From Enterovibrio norvegicus DSM 15893 (GTDB lineage Bacteria > Pseudomonadota > Gammaproteobacteria > Enterobacterales > Vibrionaceae): 64,000 nucleotides of DNA. How positions within the stretch are numbered: the first letter of the stretch is position 1; each line of letters starts with the position of its first letter. Of this stretch, positions 1 to 7,824 are shown piece after piece. The notes beneath the pieces are model-generated. The model did no database searches, was not told where the DNA came from, and saw nothing but the letters and a program-made list of their open reading frames with translations. A program made the position numbers and the translations under genes. Location: contig NZ_FOWR01000013.1 in the NCBI RefSeq assembly GCF_900115495.1, positions 62,001 through 126,000 on the forward strand, in the 5' to 3' direction.

Positions 1-804
1 AACACCCTGCTCGATCGCCTTGATAACGCCATTTCTTCTTCCTCCTTCAGTTTGCTCTGTATGCCGATTGTGCCAAACCACAATGGACTCACCACATGGC
101 ATGAAGTGCTGGTAAGAATGATCACCGAGGAAGGCGAACTGCTGGCCCCTAAATCCTTTATAGATTCTGCGGAACCGGCAGGTCGTTTGAATGACATTGA
201 ACGTTGGGTATTTAACGAAGTCTTGGTGACACAAGCTGTCGCATTGAAAGATTGCCAACTGTTTGTCGCCATCAACCTGTCTGAAAGCGCCTTCCATGAT
301 GACACCTTCATCAACGATATCGTCGGGCAAATCAAACGCAGTACGTTGCCCGCCAGGCAGCTATGCATTGAAATTGAAGAAAGCACCTTAATGAGAGATG
401 TCATTAAAGCTGTCAACACTGTGGCGACGTTTCGTAAAATCGGCTGTCACATTGCAGTGGACAATTTTGGCTCTGAAATGGCGTCATTTAGCTATTTGAG
501 GAGATTTGATATCAGCATGGTGAAAATTGATGGGGATATGATTTCGCTCATGAGCTCAAGCCACGTGGACAAGAAAATCGTTGAGTCAATCAAACACATC
601 AGCGAATCGTTAAATGCCATTACGGTCGCGCAGCGGGTCAATAAAAACGCTGACTTAAATCTGGTGCAGGAAATGGGTATTCATTACACCCAAGGCTTTG
701 TGTTTGGCGAACCCGTGCCACTGTCTCGCATTATTTCCTCATCCAAGGCAGGATTGCTCAACGCACAAGGCTATGTCACCTCCCACCGAAAATCCGCAGG
801 GTAG
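1..804 (+). CDS. EAL-domain protein, C-terminal part, probably catalytically degenerate
   Basis: The reading frame is open from the first base of the window, so the N-terminus lies outside; about 267 residues are visible. The fold is that of an EAL (c-di-GMP phosphodiesterase) domain: an INLS segment, an EIEES segment in place of ELTES, a VDNFG segment in place of DDFG, a KIDG segment and a QGFVFGEP-type end. Several catalytic positions differ from active enzymes. The signature EAL is EVL, the DD pair reads DN, and the usual AEGVE loop reads AQRVN, so a metal-binding Asp and a loop Glu are missing. I infer a c-di-GMP binder or a regulatory EAL rather than an active phosphodiesterase. Whether a GGDEF or sensory domain precedes it cannot be seen. 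It ends 124 bp before lhgO on the same strand. Confidence 0.8.
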   Translation, partial: NTLLDRLDNAISSSSFSLLCMPIVPNHNGLTTWHEVLVRMITEEGELLAPKSFIDSAEPAGRLNDIERWVFNEVLVTQAVALKDCQLFVAINLSESAFHDDTFINDIVGQIKRSTLPARQLCIEIEESTLMRDVIKAVNTVATFRKIGCHIAVDNFGSEMASFSYLRRFDISMVKIDGDMISLMSSSHVDKKIVESIKHISESLNAITVAQRVNKNADLNLVQEMGIHYTQGFVFGEPVPLSRIISSSKAGLLNAQGYVTSHRKSAG

Positions 805-928
805 CCGCACTTCAAGCTCCTTTATCGCCACGTATCACACCCTGCAAACACACACCTTTCACTCAACCTCGTTTTGGCTTTCAATCGAGGTTCAGCATTC
901 CATTTCAAACGTAAAACAGGACGACACC

Positions 929-2128
929 ATGATCAGTTGTGACTATTTGATTGTTGGCGCGGGCATTGTAGGGCTCAGCGTCGCGAATGAACTTCAACAA
1001 CGTCACCCTGATAAACGCATCGTCGTGGTGGATAAAGAACCTGCCGTTGCAAGTCACCAGACAGGCCGAAATAGCGGCGTGATCCATGCCGGTGTTTACT
1101 ACACACCAGGCAGCCTAAAAGCCCGATTTTGCACCGAAGGTAACATCGCCATCAAGGCCTTCTGCCAGCTGCATGACATTGCATTTGAAGCGTGCGGAAA
1201 ACTGCTCGTTGCCACCAACGACATTGAACTAACACGCATGCAGGCGTTAATCGCCCGTGCAGAGCAGAACGGCTTAGCGTTTGAAGTGTTGGATGCCAAT
1301 GAACTGCAAAAACGCGAACCCAATGTGAAAGGCGTAGGCGCGATCTTTGTACCCTCAACGGGCATCGTGAGCTATCGCGAAATTTGCCAGAAGCTGCATC
1401 AACTCATCGAGGAGAATGGCGGACAAGTCCACCTTGATAGCCCTGTCAGTTACTTGAAAGAGACCGATGACGGCGTCACCGCTGTCGCGGGGGATCATAC
1501 CTTTCACGCAGATCGCATTGTTGCGTGCTGCGGCGTGATGTCAGACCGCATTGTGCGCTTGCTGGGTGAGACGCCGGACTTTCAAATCATTCCGTTTCGC
1601 GGCGATTACTTCCAGTTACCGCCCCAACACAACACCATCATCAACAGCCTGATTTACCCCATTCCCGATCCGGCATTGCCATTTCTTGGCGTTCACCTCA
1701 CCAAGATGATCGATGGCTCTGTCACCGTCGGCCCTAACGCCGTATTGAGCTTTGCCCGCGAAGGCTATGACCGCACATCTTTCAACATGCCAGACACCAT
1801 GGACATGCTCGGGTTCCCGGGTTTTTATAACGTGATCCGCCGAAACTTCCGATCTGCCATAAAAGAGCTTCGCAATGGGTTGTGGAAATCAGGCTATTTG
1901 AAAGAAGTGCAAAAATACTGCCCGTCACTGACCAACGATGACCTAAACACCTACCCGTCAGGCATTCGCGCCCAAGCGGTATATCAAAACGGCGACTTGG
2001 TAGATGATTTCTTATTCCACCAAACAAAACGCGCCCTCGTGGTGTGCAACGCCCCCTCACCCGCCGCCACGTCATGCTTTCCGATTGCGCGGTATATCGT
2101 GGATACGTTGGAGAAAGCAGGAGATTGA
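929..2128 (+). CDS. lhgO: L-2-hydroxyglutarate oxidase (LhgO family)
   Basis: A 399-residue FAD-dependent oxidase of the DAO family, close in length to E. coli LhgO (YgaF, about 420 residues). It oxidises L-2-hydroxyglutarate to 2-oxoglutarate and in characterised members passes electrons to the membrane quinone pool. The Rossmann GAGIVG motif is at residues 10-15, followed by an acidic residue ending the second strand (VVVDKE). The GRNSGVIHAGVYY segment near residue 50 is typical of this family. A longer frame is open upstream to 698, but it overlaps the EAL gene and lacks a fitting ribosome site. The ATG at 929 follows AACAGGA at a normal distance and starts directly at the nucleotide-binding strand. 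It stands alone, without the csiD/gabDTP genes found beside it in enterics. Confidence 0.88.
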   Translation: MISCDYLIVGAGIVGLSVANELQQRHPDKRIVVVDKEPAVASHQTGRNSGVIHAGVYYTPGSLKARFCTEGNIAIKAFCQLHDIAFEACGKLLVATNDIELTRMQALIARAEQNGLAFEVLDANELQKREPNVKGVGAIFVPSTGIVSYREICQKLHQLIEENGGQVHLDSPVSYLKETDDGVTAVAGDHTFHADRIVACCGVMSDRIVRLLGETPDFQIIPFRGDYFQLPPQHNTIINSLIYPIPDPALPFLGVHLTKMIDGSVTVGPNAVLSFAREGYDRTSFNMPDTMDMLGFPGFYNVIRRNFRSAIKELRNGLWKSGYLKEVQKYCPSLTNDDLNTYPSGIRAQAVYQNGDLVDDFLFHQTKRALVVCNAPSPAATSCFPIARYIVDTLEKAGD

Positions 2129-2163
2129 GATAAGTAAGAAGGCAGATGGATCACCTAAAACGC

Positions 2164-2763
2164 TTAACCCTCAAAAATGTGCAGCGCGAGATCAATGACG
2201 TCATCCATTTCTTCTCGTGAAGCACCACCTCTGGCCATTGAGGCCATTCCCTGAATCACGGTAAACGTGTAGCGAGTGTAGATATCGGCTGTCTTATTGT
2301 CAGACAAGCTTCCTGCCTCAATCTCACGTTGAAAAAAATCATTGAGAAATGAGGTCGTTTTTTCACTGGCTTTTTTAATGGCAGAAAGTGCAGATGCCGG
2401 TAATGTGCCACCTGCTGATTCTCCGATTGCCTGAGCAATGAAGCATCCCGGCGGCAAAGTGGGTTGATTTTGCATATCGGCAACCGCAGACAAATAAACC
2501 TTCATTCGGTCTCTAAGCGCACCTTCAGCATTACTCAGATTTCGGCAAGCCTCAGAGCCATGCTGCTCAACAAAATAATCTGTTGCTAGGACAAAAAGCT
2601 GCTCTTTATTACCAAATGCGGCATACATGCTCGGCTTGTTAATGCCCATAACATGAGTAAGTTCAGACAGAGAGGCACCAAGAAAACCCTTCTCCCAAAA
2701 TACCCGCATAGCGGCACTAAGCGCCTGTTCTTTGCTAAATTCACATTTTCGACCCGCTGCCAT
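2164..2763 (-). CDS. TetR/AcrR-family transcriptional repressor
   Basis: A 199-residue TetR-type regulator. The N-terminal helix-turn-helix covers roughly residues 8-55 and shows the usual pattern: A-x-x-VF-x-x-KGF, then SLSELTHVMGINKPSMYAAFGNKEQLF. The C-terminal two thirds is the variable ligand-binding and dimerisation domain. The ATG at 2763 was chosen over a GTG three bases upstream because GGAG precedes it at about 8 bases. It is divergent from the SDR gene at 2937. The roughly 170-bp space between them holds two related palindromes, so the protein probably represses both itself and the SDR and is released by a small-molecule ligand. The ligand cannot be read from sequence. Confidence 0.85.
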   Translation of the reverse strand: MAAGRKCEFSKEQALSAAMRVFWEKGFLGASLSELTHVMGINKPSMYAAFGNKEQLFVLATDYFVEQHGSEACRNLSNAEGALRDRMKVYLSAVADMQNQPTLPPGCFIAQAIGESAGGTLPASALSAIKKASEKTTSFLNDFFQREIEAGSLSDNKTADIYTRYTFTVIQGMASMARGGASREEMDDVIDLALHIFEG

Positions 2764-2849
2764 CACTACTCCACTCCCACAGCCTTTAACACTCTCCGCG
2801 TCAATTCGTTAAATCTAAGGTAAACAACAAAATATTTTTGGGATACCTG

Positions 2850-2902
2850 TTGACTATATTGTACCGATCAGTAAATAATCAATCAACCTTACCGATCGGT
2901 AC
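2850..2902 (+). promoter_or_regulatory. SDR promoter with two TetR-type operator palindromes
   Basis: A perfect 12-bp palindrome TACCGATCGGTA lies at 2890-2901. A near copy with one mismatched pair, TACCGATCAGTA, lies at 2862-2873; the centres are 28 bp apart. A plausible -35 (TTGACT, 2850-2855) and -10 (TAAATA, about 2872-2877) flank the upstream copy, so a bound repressor would block RNA polymerase. Assignment to the adjacent TetR protein is inferred from position and from the typical shape of such operators. Confidence 0.65.
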
Positions 2903-2936
2903 AAAATAAAGTGCCGTCATGATATGGAGAATCAAA

Positions 2937-3674
2937 ATGGCTTTTAATGTAGAGAGCAAAATCGCGTTAGTCACAGGCGCAAACAGAGGGATAGGCCGCG
3001 CTATTGTTGAAAATCTACTCGCCGCGGGCAGCAAAAAAGTTTACCTCGCAGTGCGTAATCCCGCCTCAACATCTGAATTAGAGAGCAAATACGGCGAGCG
3101 CGTGAAAACACTGGTTGTTGATATGGAAGATAGCCAGTCAATCTATGCACTGGCAGAGCAAGCATCCGATGTGGAACTTTTGGTTAACAATGCAGGCCGA
3201 CTTGAGATATCCGCCCCCCTTTCAGATCACGCCGCATTAGCCTTGCAAAAAGAACTGACTGTGAATACGTTCGGCTTACTTCATATCGCACAGGCCTTCA
3301 ACGAAATATTGGTGCAGAATCATGGTGCACTCGTTCAGATGAATTCCGTTGCATCAATGAAAAATTTCCTAGGCGTCAGTACCTACTCAGCATCGAAAGC
3401 AGCTAGCTACGCCATTACTCAGGGCCTTAGAGAGCAATGGGCAGAAAATGGCGTACAGGTATTGAGTGTTCACCCCGGCCCTATTGCCACAGACATGGCA
3501 GCGAGTGCAGGAATGCTTGAAGTAGCAGAGCCCGCAGACGTCGTCGCAAAAGGCATCATTGACGCACTCGCTGCAGGCCAATTCCACTTATTTCCAGACG
3601 CCATCGCCCGTCAGTTTGAACAGCATTACAAAAGCTATGCTGAAACCATCATCGAAGCGCCTGCTTCCAACTAA
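2937..3674 (+). CDS. short-chain dehydrogenase/reductase (classical SDR)
   Basis: A 245-residue NAD(P)-dependent oxidoreductase of the classical SDR family. It has the cofactor motif TGANRGIG (residues 13-20), the NNAG motif near 84-87 and the catalytic YxxxK at about Y149/K153, with the Ser 13 residues before the Tyr (NSVASM). The Arg in TGANRGIG hints at NADP preference. The frame is open to an ATG at 2919, but the ATG at 2937 has GGAG seven bases upstream and gives the normal N-terminus. It is divergent from the TetR gene with shared operators, so expression is probably induced by an aldehyde, ketone or quinone-like compound sensed by that regulator. The substrate is not identifiable. Confidence 0.85.
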   Translation: MAFNVESKIALVTGANRGIGRAIVENLLAAGSKKVYLAVRNPASTSELESKYGERVKTLVVDMEDSQSIYALAEQASDVELLVNNAGRLEISAPLSDHAALALQKELTVNTFGLLHIAQAFNEILVQNHGALVQMNSVASMKNFLGVSTYSASKAASYAITQGLREQWAENGVQVLSVHPGPIATDMAASAGMLEVAEPADVVAKGIIDALAAGQFHLFPDAIARQFEQHYKSYAETIIEAPASN

Positions 3675-3688
3675 CGAATAGTAGTACC

Positions 3689-3728
3689 AAAACGCTGTAA
3701 GTCTTTTGTAAAAGATTTACGGCGTTTT
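3689..3728 (+). terminator. long hairpin after the SDR gene, probable terminator
   Basis: A nearly perfect 19-bp inverted repeat with a minimal loop. The outer arms are AAAACGC and GCGTTTT, with two G-T wobbles inside. It starts 15 bp after the SDR stop codon. The A-rich left arm and T-rich right arm would allow termination on both strands. Confidence 0.75.
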
Positions 3729-3755
3729 GTGCTAGTCATCTCGCTAAGCAGACAA

Positions 3756-3784
3756 CGCAAAGCAGGACAGACATATTATGTTTA
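3756..3784 (+). repeat. 29-bp direct repeat, copy A (GGACAGACAT-containing)
   Basis: Bases 3756-3784 are identical to 4022-4050. The core AGGACAGACAT resembles the ends of the RAYT element at 4769 and 6084. With copy B it brackets a stretch that holds a serine-recombinase remnant. Confidence 0.75.
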
Positions 3785-3793
3785 TGGAGGTAA

Positions 3794-4051
3794 CAACTTT
3801 TCAGAGTCTTAGCAGATCGCAATTATTCTGAGCGTTTCGTTGTTAAGGCCACAGCATCATTCAACCAGCTGGCAGGCATGACAAGAAAGGATTACGAAGC
3901 AAGACGGGAACACCAAAACAACCCTTTCGGTGAAGATTACAGAGTGAGGTCTAAGCTCTTTGAGGTAAGGCATACAGGCTTTATTTACCTGCCGCCCCCC
4001 TTTAAGATTTTTTTGCAAAAGCGCAAAGCAGGACAGACATATTATGTTTAG
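3794..4051 (+). pseudogene. serine-recombinase remnant (end of catalytic domain only)
   Basis: The frame is open from 3794 to a TAG at 4049 but has no sensible start. Around 3872-3910 it reads MTRKDYEARREHQ, which matches MARKDYETRRERQ in the intact recombinase encoded at 7897-8514. The DNA identity there is high: AGAAAGGATTACGAA is shared exactly. Upstream and downstream residues do not continue the match, and the frame runs into repeat copy B. I read it as a decayed fragment of a related recombinase gene, moved or cut at the 29-bp repeats. Function is not expected. Confidence 0.5.
4022..4050 (+). repeat. 29-bp direct repeat, copy B
   Basis: Exact copy of 3756-3784, 266 bp downstream in the same orientation. 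The reading frame of the gene stump at 4052 begins immediately after it, so this repeat marks a junction. Confidence 0.75.
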
Positions 4052-4282
4052 GCTGAACGAGCCAAGCTGGCCGACGAAGTTGCACCGCTCGACCGTGCTG
4101 AAATGGTGTATGACCTCGTTCACCAGTTCGTGCCGGGTGACAGTGGAAATCCAAGTGTTGAAGAACTGAATACGATGATGATGTACACCGCGCAATTGAT
4201 GGAAAGCGGAAGGGCGCTCGATGCAGATTTTATGGCCAAGTTCAGTGTGGCCATGAGTGAGGCGATGGGGCATGTGGATTAA
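4052..4282 (+). pseudogene. C-terminal stump of an unrecognised gene
   Basis: A 76-codon open frame starting right at the edge of repeat copy B and ending in TAA just before a strong terminator. The sequence (ERAKLADEVAPLDRAEMVYD, then VHQFVPGDSG and MAKFSVAMSEAMGHVD) looks like real, helical, gammaproteobacterial coding sequence. There is no start codon with a ribosome site at its head; the preceding codon is a TAG. The simplest reading is the 3' end of a chromosomal gene whose 5' part was lost when the repeat-bounded element inserted. I do not recognise the family. Confidence 0.55.
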
Positions 4283-4306
4283 AAAAGCCTCTAGCGAGGC
4301 TTTTTT
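4282..4306 (+). terminator. rho-independent terminator
   Basis: GCCTC and GAGGC form a stem around a TAGC loop, extended by flanking A and T runs, and followed by six Ts. It begins at the stop codon of the truncated gene ending at 4282. Confidence 0.85.
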
Positions 4307-4768
4307 GTCATTGTCAGTTTCGAAGTATTTCAGAGATTAAATATATTTTCCAAGGATCGAAAAGACAGCAAAGAAGGAGAGTAGTAACAAAAGCGTTTCC
4401 TTTTTTTTCCTTAAAATTCAGTGTGATATTAAGGTATATTTTGAACATGTAATTTTCCATTTGTTATGAACTCTCTTGACATAACGGGGAAAAGAACACT
4501 TATATACACTGACATTTGCCTGAAATGTGGTTACGCATTAAAAATGCTGCAGCGGATTCATTTGTTGATGAAGAATTCGAAGCACAAAGATATCGCTCTC
4601 GCGCACACGGTAGAAGAGGGTATGTTTTTGAAAGTCATGTCGACGAATACCTGGGCCAATCTCACCACAATCTCGCCCCATTAAGGGTTCACCAGATAGC
4701 GTCAGCAGACACGCTTCCATTTCCTCAACATAGATATCGGACTATTCTTCGCCAAAGTTGACAAACAG
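4307..4768. other. intergenic stretch without a convincing gene
   Basis: The first 150 bp are AT-rich. Short open frames exist at about 4466-4761, but they overlap one another in different frames, lack ribosome sites and resemble no family I know. The piece could be debris of an older gene next to the RAYT element. Confidence 0.5.
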
Positions 4769-4790
4769 AGGACAGACATACTTAAAAATC
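4769..4790 (+). repeat. probable left end of RAYT element
   Basis: AGGACAGACATACTTAAAAA resembles, in inverted orientation, the sequence at 6059-6084 (AAGGGGACAGACACTTTAAG on the minus strand). The pair brackets the transposase pseudogene. GGGACAGACAC-type ends are, to my knowledge, common around this transposase type in marine gammaproteobacteria. Confidence 0.55.
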
Positions 4791-4917
4791 ATCCCAGTTG
4801 AACATCTAGAATGGTGCGTTTGCACTGTCGAACACATCATTCTGCAGACCAAAGCTATCATAGCGCTCAGTCGGAAAAGAAATTACGGAGTTTGTCTGAA
4901 TGACACGCAGCAAAAAC

Positions 4918-4935
4918 CTCAGGCTAGCGCCTGAG
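4918..4935. repeat. REP-like hairpin beside the RAYT gene
   Basis: CTCAGGC - TAGC - GCCTGAG forms a 7-bp stem with a 4-base loop, 30 bp beyond the 3' end of the transposase pseudogene. It may be the small palindrome such transposases recognise, or the gene's terminator; there is no T run on the minus-strand side. Confidence 0.4.
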
Positions 4936-4964
4936 ACATCGTGTGTTCTAAAGGAAAGATTTTG

Positions 4965-5937
4965 TTAGCGGTTTGGCAACCGAAAGCCTGAAAATCGCTT
5001 CCGATGCAAGTGAGGTAACGCCGCCTTTATTGCGGTTTCAGTGCCGACAATGCCACCTTGCTCAATTTGCGTGCATGTGGCCAACCAACTTTTAGCGTCA
5101 AACCCTAGCCTTTCGAGCAGTGGCGGTGATGTATTATCAATATGCCCACGTTTATCATCACGTACTTGCCGTCCCGTCCAATCAACCAACGCAAGGTAAT
5201 CCATTAGCCGAAAAGGAATACCGTCTGGCATATTCTCTCGTGGGTTTCCCGCGAAAGGAAACAAACCTTGTGGGGAGATTTTATTACTTTCTATCGCATC
5301 AATGCGCGCTTTCACACTCGTATAATCCGACGTTTCTGGCGTCTCGGCAATTGCTGCGCGTACAGGGTTCAAGTCGACATAGGCCATGGCGGCGGCGACG
5401 GCTTTCTCATCAAGCAATGCTTGGCTTTTAAAGCGCCCTTCCCAGAAATGTCCGGTACAGTTGTCCTCTCTATTCGCTTCTGAGGCAATGTGTTGATTGA
5501 TCAGACGCATAAACCAACTGATAGATATAAGACGCTCTCGCCACGCTTCAATGATCTCATTGCATCGTTCAATTTCTGCTTCCGACAGTTTGTCTCCCTG
5601 AACAAAACGTCGAATTAACACGGGTCCATGATGAAAAGCGAGCCAACGTTCGACCACCTCTAAATTTGACAGCGCTTTTGCCTTTTCAGCATTGATATGC
5701 AAAACCACATGATAGTGATTACTCATAATCGCGTACGCGCATACATCGATACAAAACGCGCCTGCTAACGCGAGTAGTCGCTTTTCTATCCATGTTCGAC
5801 GATGTTCGACGATGTTCGTAACTTTTTTGCGCTTGTTCATCATAGCCACAGAGAAATGAGCGACGAACGCAACGGGAAACGCAGTGGTAATAAGGTGTGG
5901 CTTCAATACTGATGAGGGAGGAGCGGGCTTTTGTAAT
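4965..5937 (-). pseudogene. REP-associated tyrosine transposase (RAYT, IS200-like Y1 family), frameshifted
   Basis: The downstream two thirds encodes the HUH/Y1 transposase core: AYAIMSNHYHVVLHI, where the second His pair binds metal, then CTGHFWEGRFKSQALLDE and MAYVDLNPVRA, typical of the RayT group. The conserved N-terminus (ATPYYHCVSRCVRRSFLCGYDEQ) is present but in another frame. The shift comes from a 10-bp tandem duplication: unit ATGTTCGACG at 5792-5801 and again at 5802-5811. Removing one copy restores YEHRRTW, as in intact family members. The expected start codon also reads ATT (5935-5937), and an in-frame TGA lies just upstream. The frame open to 5999 supplies an unrelated N-terminus and is not real. 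Flanking GGACAGACA ends suggest an element of about 1.3 kb (4769-6084), now immobile unless supplied in trans. Confidence 0.8.
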
Positions 5938-6058
5938 TGAGATTCAAAATGGATGGAAACCAAACAATATAAAAAGCATATCGTTATAAAACCATCCATT
6001 CATCTTTGTCACACACCTTTGAGCCTGAAAGCACTAACACATGCAACTGATAAGGTTA

Positions 6059-6084
6059 TGGTTTTCTTAAAGTGTCTGTCCCCT
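6059..6084 (-). repeat. probable right end of RAYT element
   Basis: Read on the minus strand: AAGGGGACAGACACTTTAAG, then AAAACC. It is the inverted partner of 4769-4790. It lies about 120 bp upstream of the transposase pseudogene start. Confidence 0.55.
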
Positions 6085-6333
6085 TATTTTTGACATGTGG
6101 TTGATACGTTGGAGGAGAAAAGAGAATAAGGCCGAGGAGTTAGGTACGGAAGCTAGATCCAATAGCAGGTGAACGCACTTGATCTGCGCCCTTGCCAATC
6201 CAGCCCTTATAGTGCCCCCAATGGACAAAGACGTTGCGAAGCGCGGTTTGGCTTAGTTAAACCGCTGGAGAGACGTGTGAAATAAAGCATGGTTGTCCGA
6301 AGGGTGCTAATTAGTAGCTATAGATTTATTTAA
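6085..6333. other. intergenic stretch, no gene seen
   Basis: No open frame with coding character is seen. A short run near 6100-6130 (GATACGTTGGAG) echoes the 3' end of lhgO, but it is too short to interpret. Confidence 0.4.
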
Positions 6334-6371
6334 TGTAATTAATTACACAAAATTACATTATATTTGTAATT
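6334..6371 (+). promoter_or_regulatory. cluster of TGTAATT half-sites, candidate operator
   Basis: A perfect 14-bp palindrome TGTAATTAATTACA (6334-6347) is followed by AATTACAT (6351-6358) and TTGTAATTC (6364-6372), which makes four half-sites in under 40 bp. It sits 55-90 bp upstream of the HTH-like gene at 6426, where an autoregulatory operator would be expected. The link to that protein is inferred. Confidence 0.5.
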
Positions 6372-6425
6372 CATAAATTTAGCTGTAGTGGTACTTTATT
6401 CAGCAGTTCAAAGAAGGAGCTGCAT

Positions 6426-7700
6426 ATGACTACTTTCACCAGTAAAGACAAAGCACTATGGGCTAATCATGCCATCGCCTACTACATATCAATCGGCAAG
6501 AATCAAAAACAACTAGCATTCGATTTAGGGATTCCAGAACCTCGACTCACTGATCTAAAAAGTGGAAAAGGACTTTTTTCTCCAACACTAAGAGACAACA
6601 TAATCGATCTGTGTGGAGCACCACAAAGAGTACCAGGCCGCTTTGAAGTCGCTGAAATTTACACAAGCCTCGATACGTTTTTCAGCGGGATAGCTGAAGA
6701 GGCAGAGACCCGATATAACCAAAAAGCAGCAAATTGGTTGGAAGAACAAACTGAGTTCATCTTGAGTAATCAAGTACTGTTTGAAGATAAGTTTTACAAA
6801 GAGCCTGAACCGACTACTACCGACGACATTGGCCACATATGTTTTACAATAATTGACCGAGAAAAGATCACGCAGGAGCAAGAGGACTCAGCCAAGCTTA
6901 CACATCTCAATACATTACTCAACCGAAGTGATGTTGGATTGTTGTTCAAACAATTTGAGGCCCTAGAACCAGTAATCAACACGACAGGTAAAGGTTACGA
7001 CAAGAAACTCAACCTAATAGCGAAACAGCTTGATGGACTGACCGGTTACTGCAAAGACCACAACTTACTCAGAAAGCTCTTCATATGCTGGTATTTGATG
7101 TGGAGACTTCGACAGGCTAACCCCAGTTACCATTTAGGTAACGCTAAAGAAGTGGGTTGCTTTGAATGTTTACCACAAGAAGAAATAATCCTAACGGGAA
7201 CCCGAGTATTGGCGTTTCATAGTGATAAAACCTATTCACACCTAAGCCAGATTGAAGGTGGTCCAATATTGTTTGATTCAACGGATTACCTCTCACAAAC
7301 ACTTACGCGAGAAAAAGCCTATTTTAAAGGGGATATCTGGCCAGAAATCCGGTTTGAGGTCTATCATGGTGAAAACATGACGTACCACTTCCTCTTGCAT
7401 TTTTCAGGAATGAACAGCCCAGTAAATGACCGCCCTTCAAGTATCCCAGGACTAGATCATTTTGGGGCTGAAACAACCGCTGCGCCCTGCCCAACCGACC
7501 TACCCGAACATGAAAAAGACTTGCCCATTGAAACCGGCGATAGAATTGCAGTAATCCCTAACATTCCATCAACGCAACTGTATAACCAGATTCAGCAAAT
7601 TAGAAAAGCATTTGGGTTGCCCGAAGACAGCCTATATACACTGAAATCTGCTATTGCCAAGGCAGGAGGACATATTCCGGGTGCGAAGGTTCTATCTTAA
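6426..7700 (+). CDS. unrecognised 424-aa protein with HTH-like N-terminus
   Basis: I do not recognise this family. Residues about 15-50 (YYISIGKNQKQLAFDLGIPE, then RLTDLKSGKG) have the spacing of a Cro/XRE-like helix-turn-helix, suggesting DNA binding. The central part is rich in charged helices. The region from about 230 to 345 alternates short strands with aromatic residues and contains WYLMWRLRQANPSYHLGN and FLLHFSG; no catalytic motif stands out. The tail has a Pro-rich linker and a small helical end. There is no signal peptide or membrane segment. The start at 6426 has AAGGAG at 6414-6419 followed by a 6-base gap. It lies between a dead RAYT element and a serine recombinase, in the same direction as the recombinase, so it is probably cargo or a regulator of a small mobile module. 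Confidence 0.75.
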   Translation: MTTFTSKDKALWANHAIAYYISIGKNQKQLAFDLGIPEPRLTDLKSGKGLFSPTLRDNIIDLCGAPQRVPGRFEVAEIYTSLDTFFSGIAEEAETRYNQKAANWLEEQTEFILSNQVLFEDKFYKEPEPTTTDDIGHICFTIIDREKITQEQEDSAKLTHLNTLLNRSDVGLLFKQFEALEPVINTTGKGYDKKLNLIAKQLDGLTGYCKDHNLLRKLFICWYLMWRLRQANPSYHLGNAKEVGCFECLPQEEIILTGTRVLAFHSDKTYSHLSQIEGGPILFDSTDYLSQTLTREKAYFKGDIWPEIRFEVYHGENMTYHFLLHFSGMNSPVNDRPSSIPGLDHFGAETTAAPCPTDLPEHEKDLPIETGDRIAVIPNIPSTQLYNQIQQIRKAFGLPEDSLYTLKSAIAKAGGHIPGAKVLS

Positions 7701-7717
7701 CAAGCGTTTGTACTAAA

Positions 7718-7800
7718 TAGGCGGTCGCGCAAATACACATAGCTTTAGGGTTTGTCATAGTGTGTATAGCATTTAAGTATACCCCAGCGCGACCACCCTA
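7718..7800. repeat. imperfect inverted repeat upstream of the recombinase
   Basis: The arms are TAGGCGGTCGCGC (7718-7730) and GCGCGACCACCCTA (7787-7800), with a second inner pair ATACACA/TGTGTAT. There is no T run, so a recombination or regulatory site is as likely as a terminator for the upstream gene. Confidence 0.45.
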
Positions 7801-7824
7801 TTCTGATACAAAAACTGACAATGT

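Noticed and set aside
698-928. In-frame upstream extension of lhgO
   Set aside because: It overlaps the EAL gene, has no ribosome site and encodes no family-like residues; the ATG at 929 begins right at the FAD-binding strand.
3857-4273. 138-codon frame on the minus strand
   Set aside because: It is antisense to the recombinase fragment and the gene stump, crosses the repeat copy B and resembles no protein family.
4466-4761. Small overlapping frames in the intergenic stretch
   Set aside because: No ribosome sites, mutually overlapping frames and no family resemblance; likely chance.
5938-5999. N-terminal part of the longest RAYT frame
   Set aside because: This frame arises only from the 10-bp duplication; the true conserved N-terminus lies in the other frame.
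6096-6130. Short similarity to the 3' end of lhgO (GATACGTTGGAG)
   Set aside because: Only about a dozen identical bases; too short to claim a duplicated fragment.
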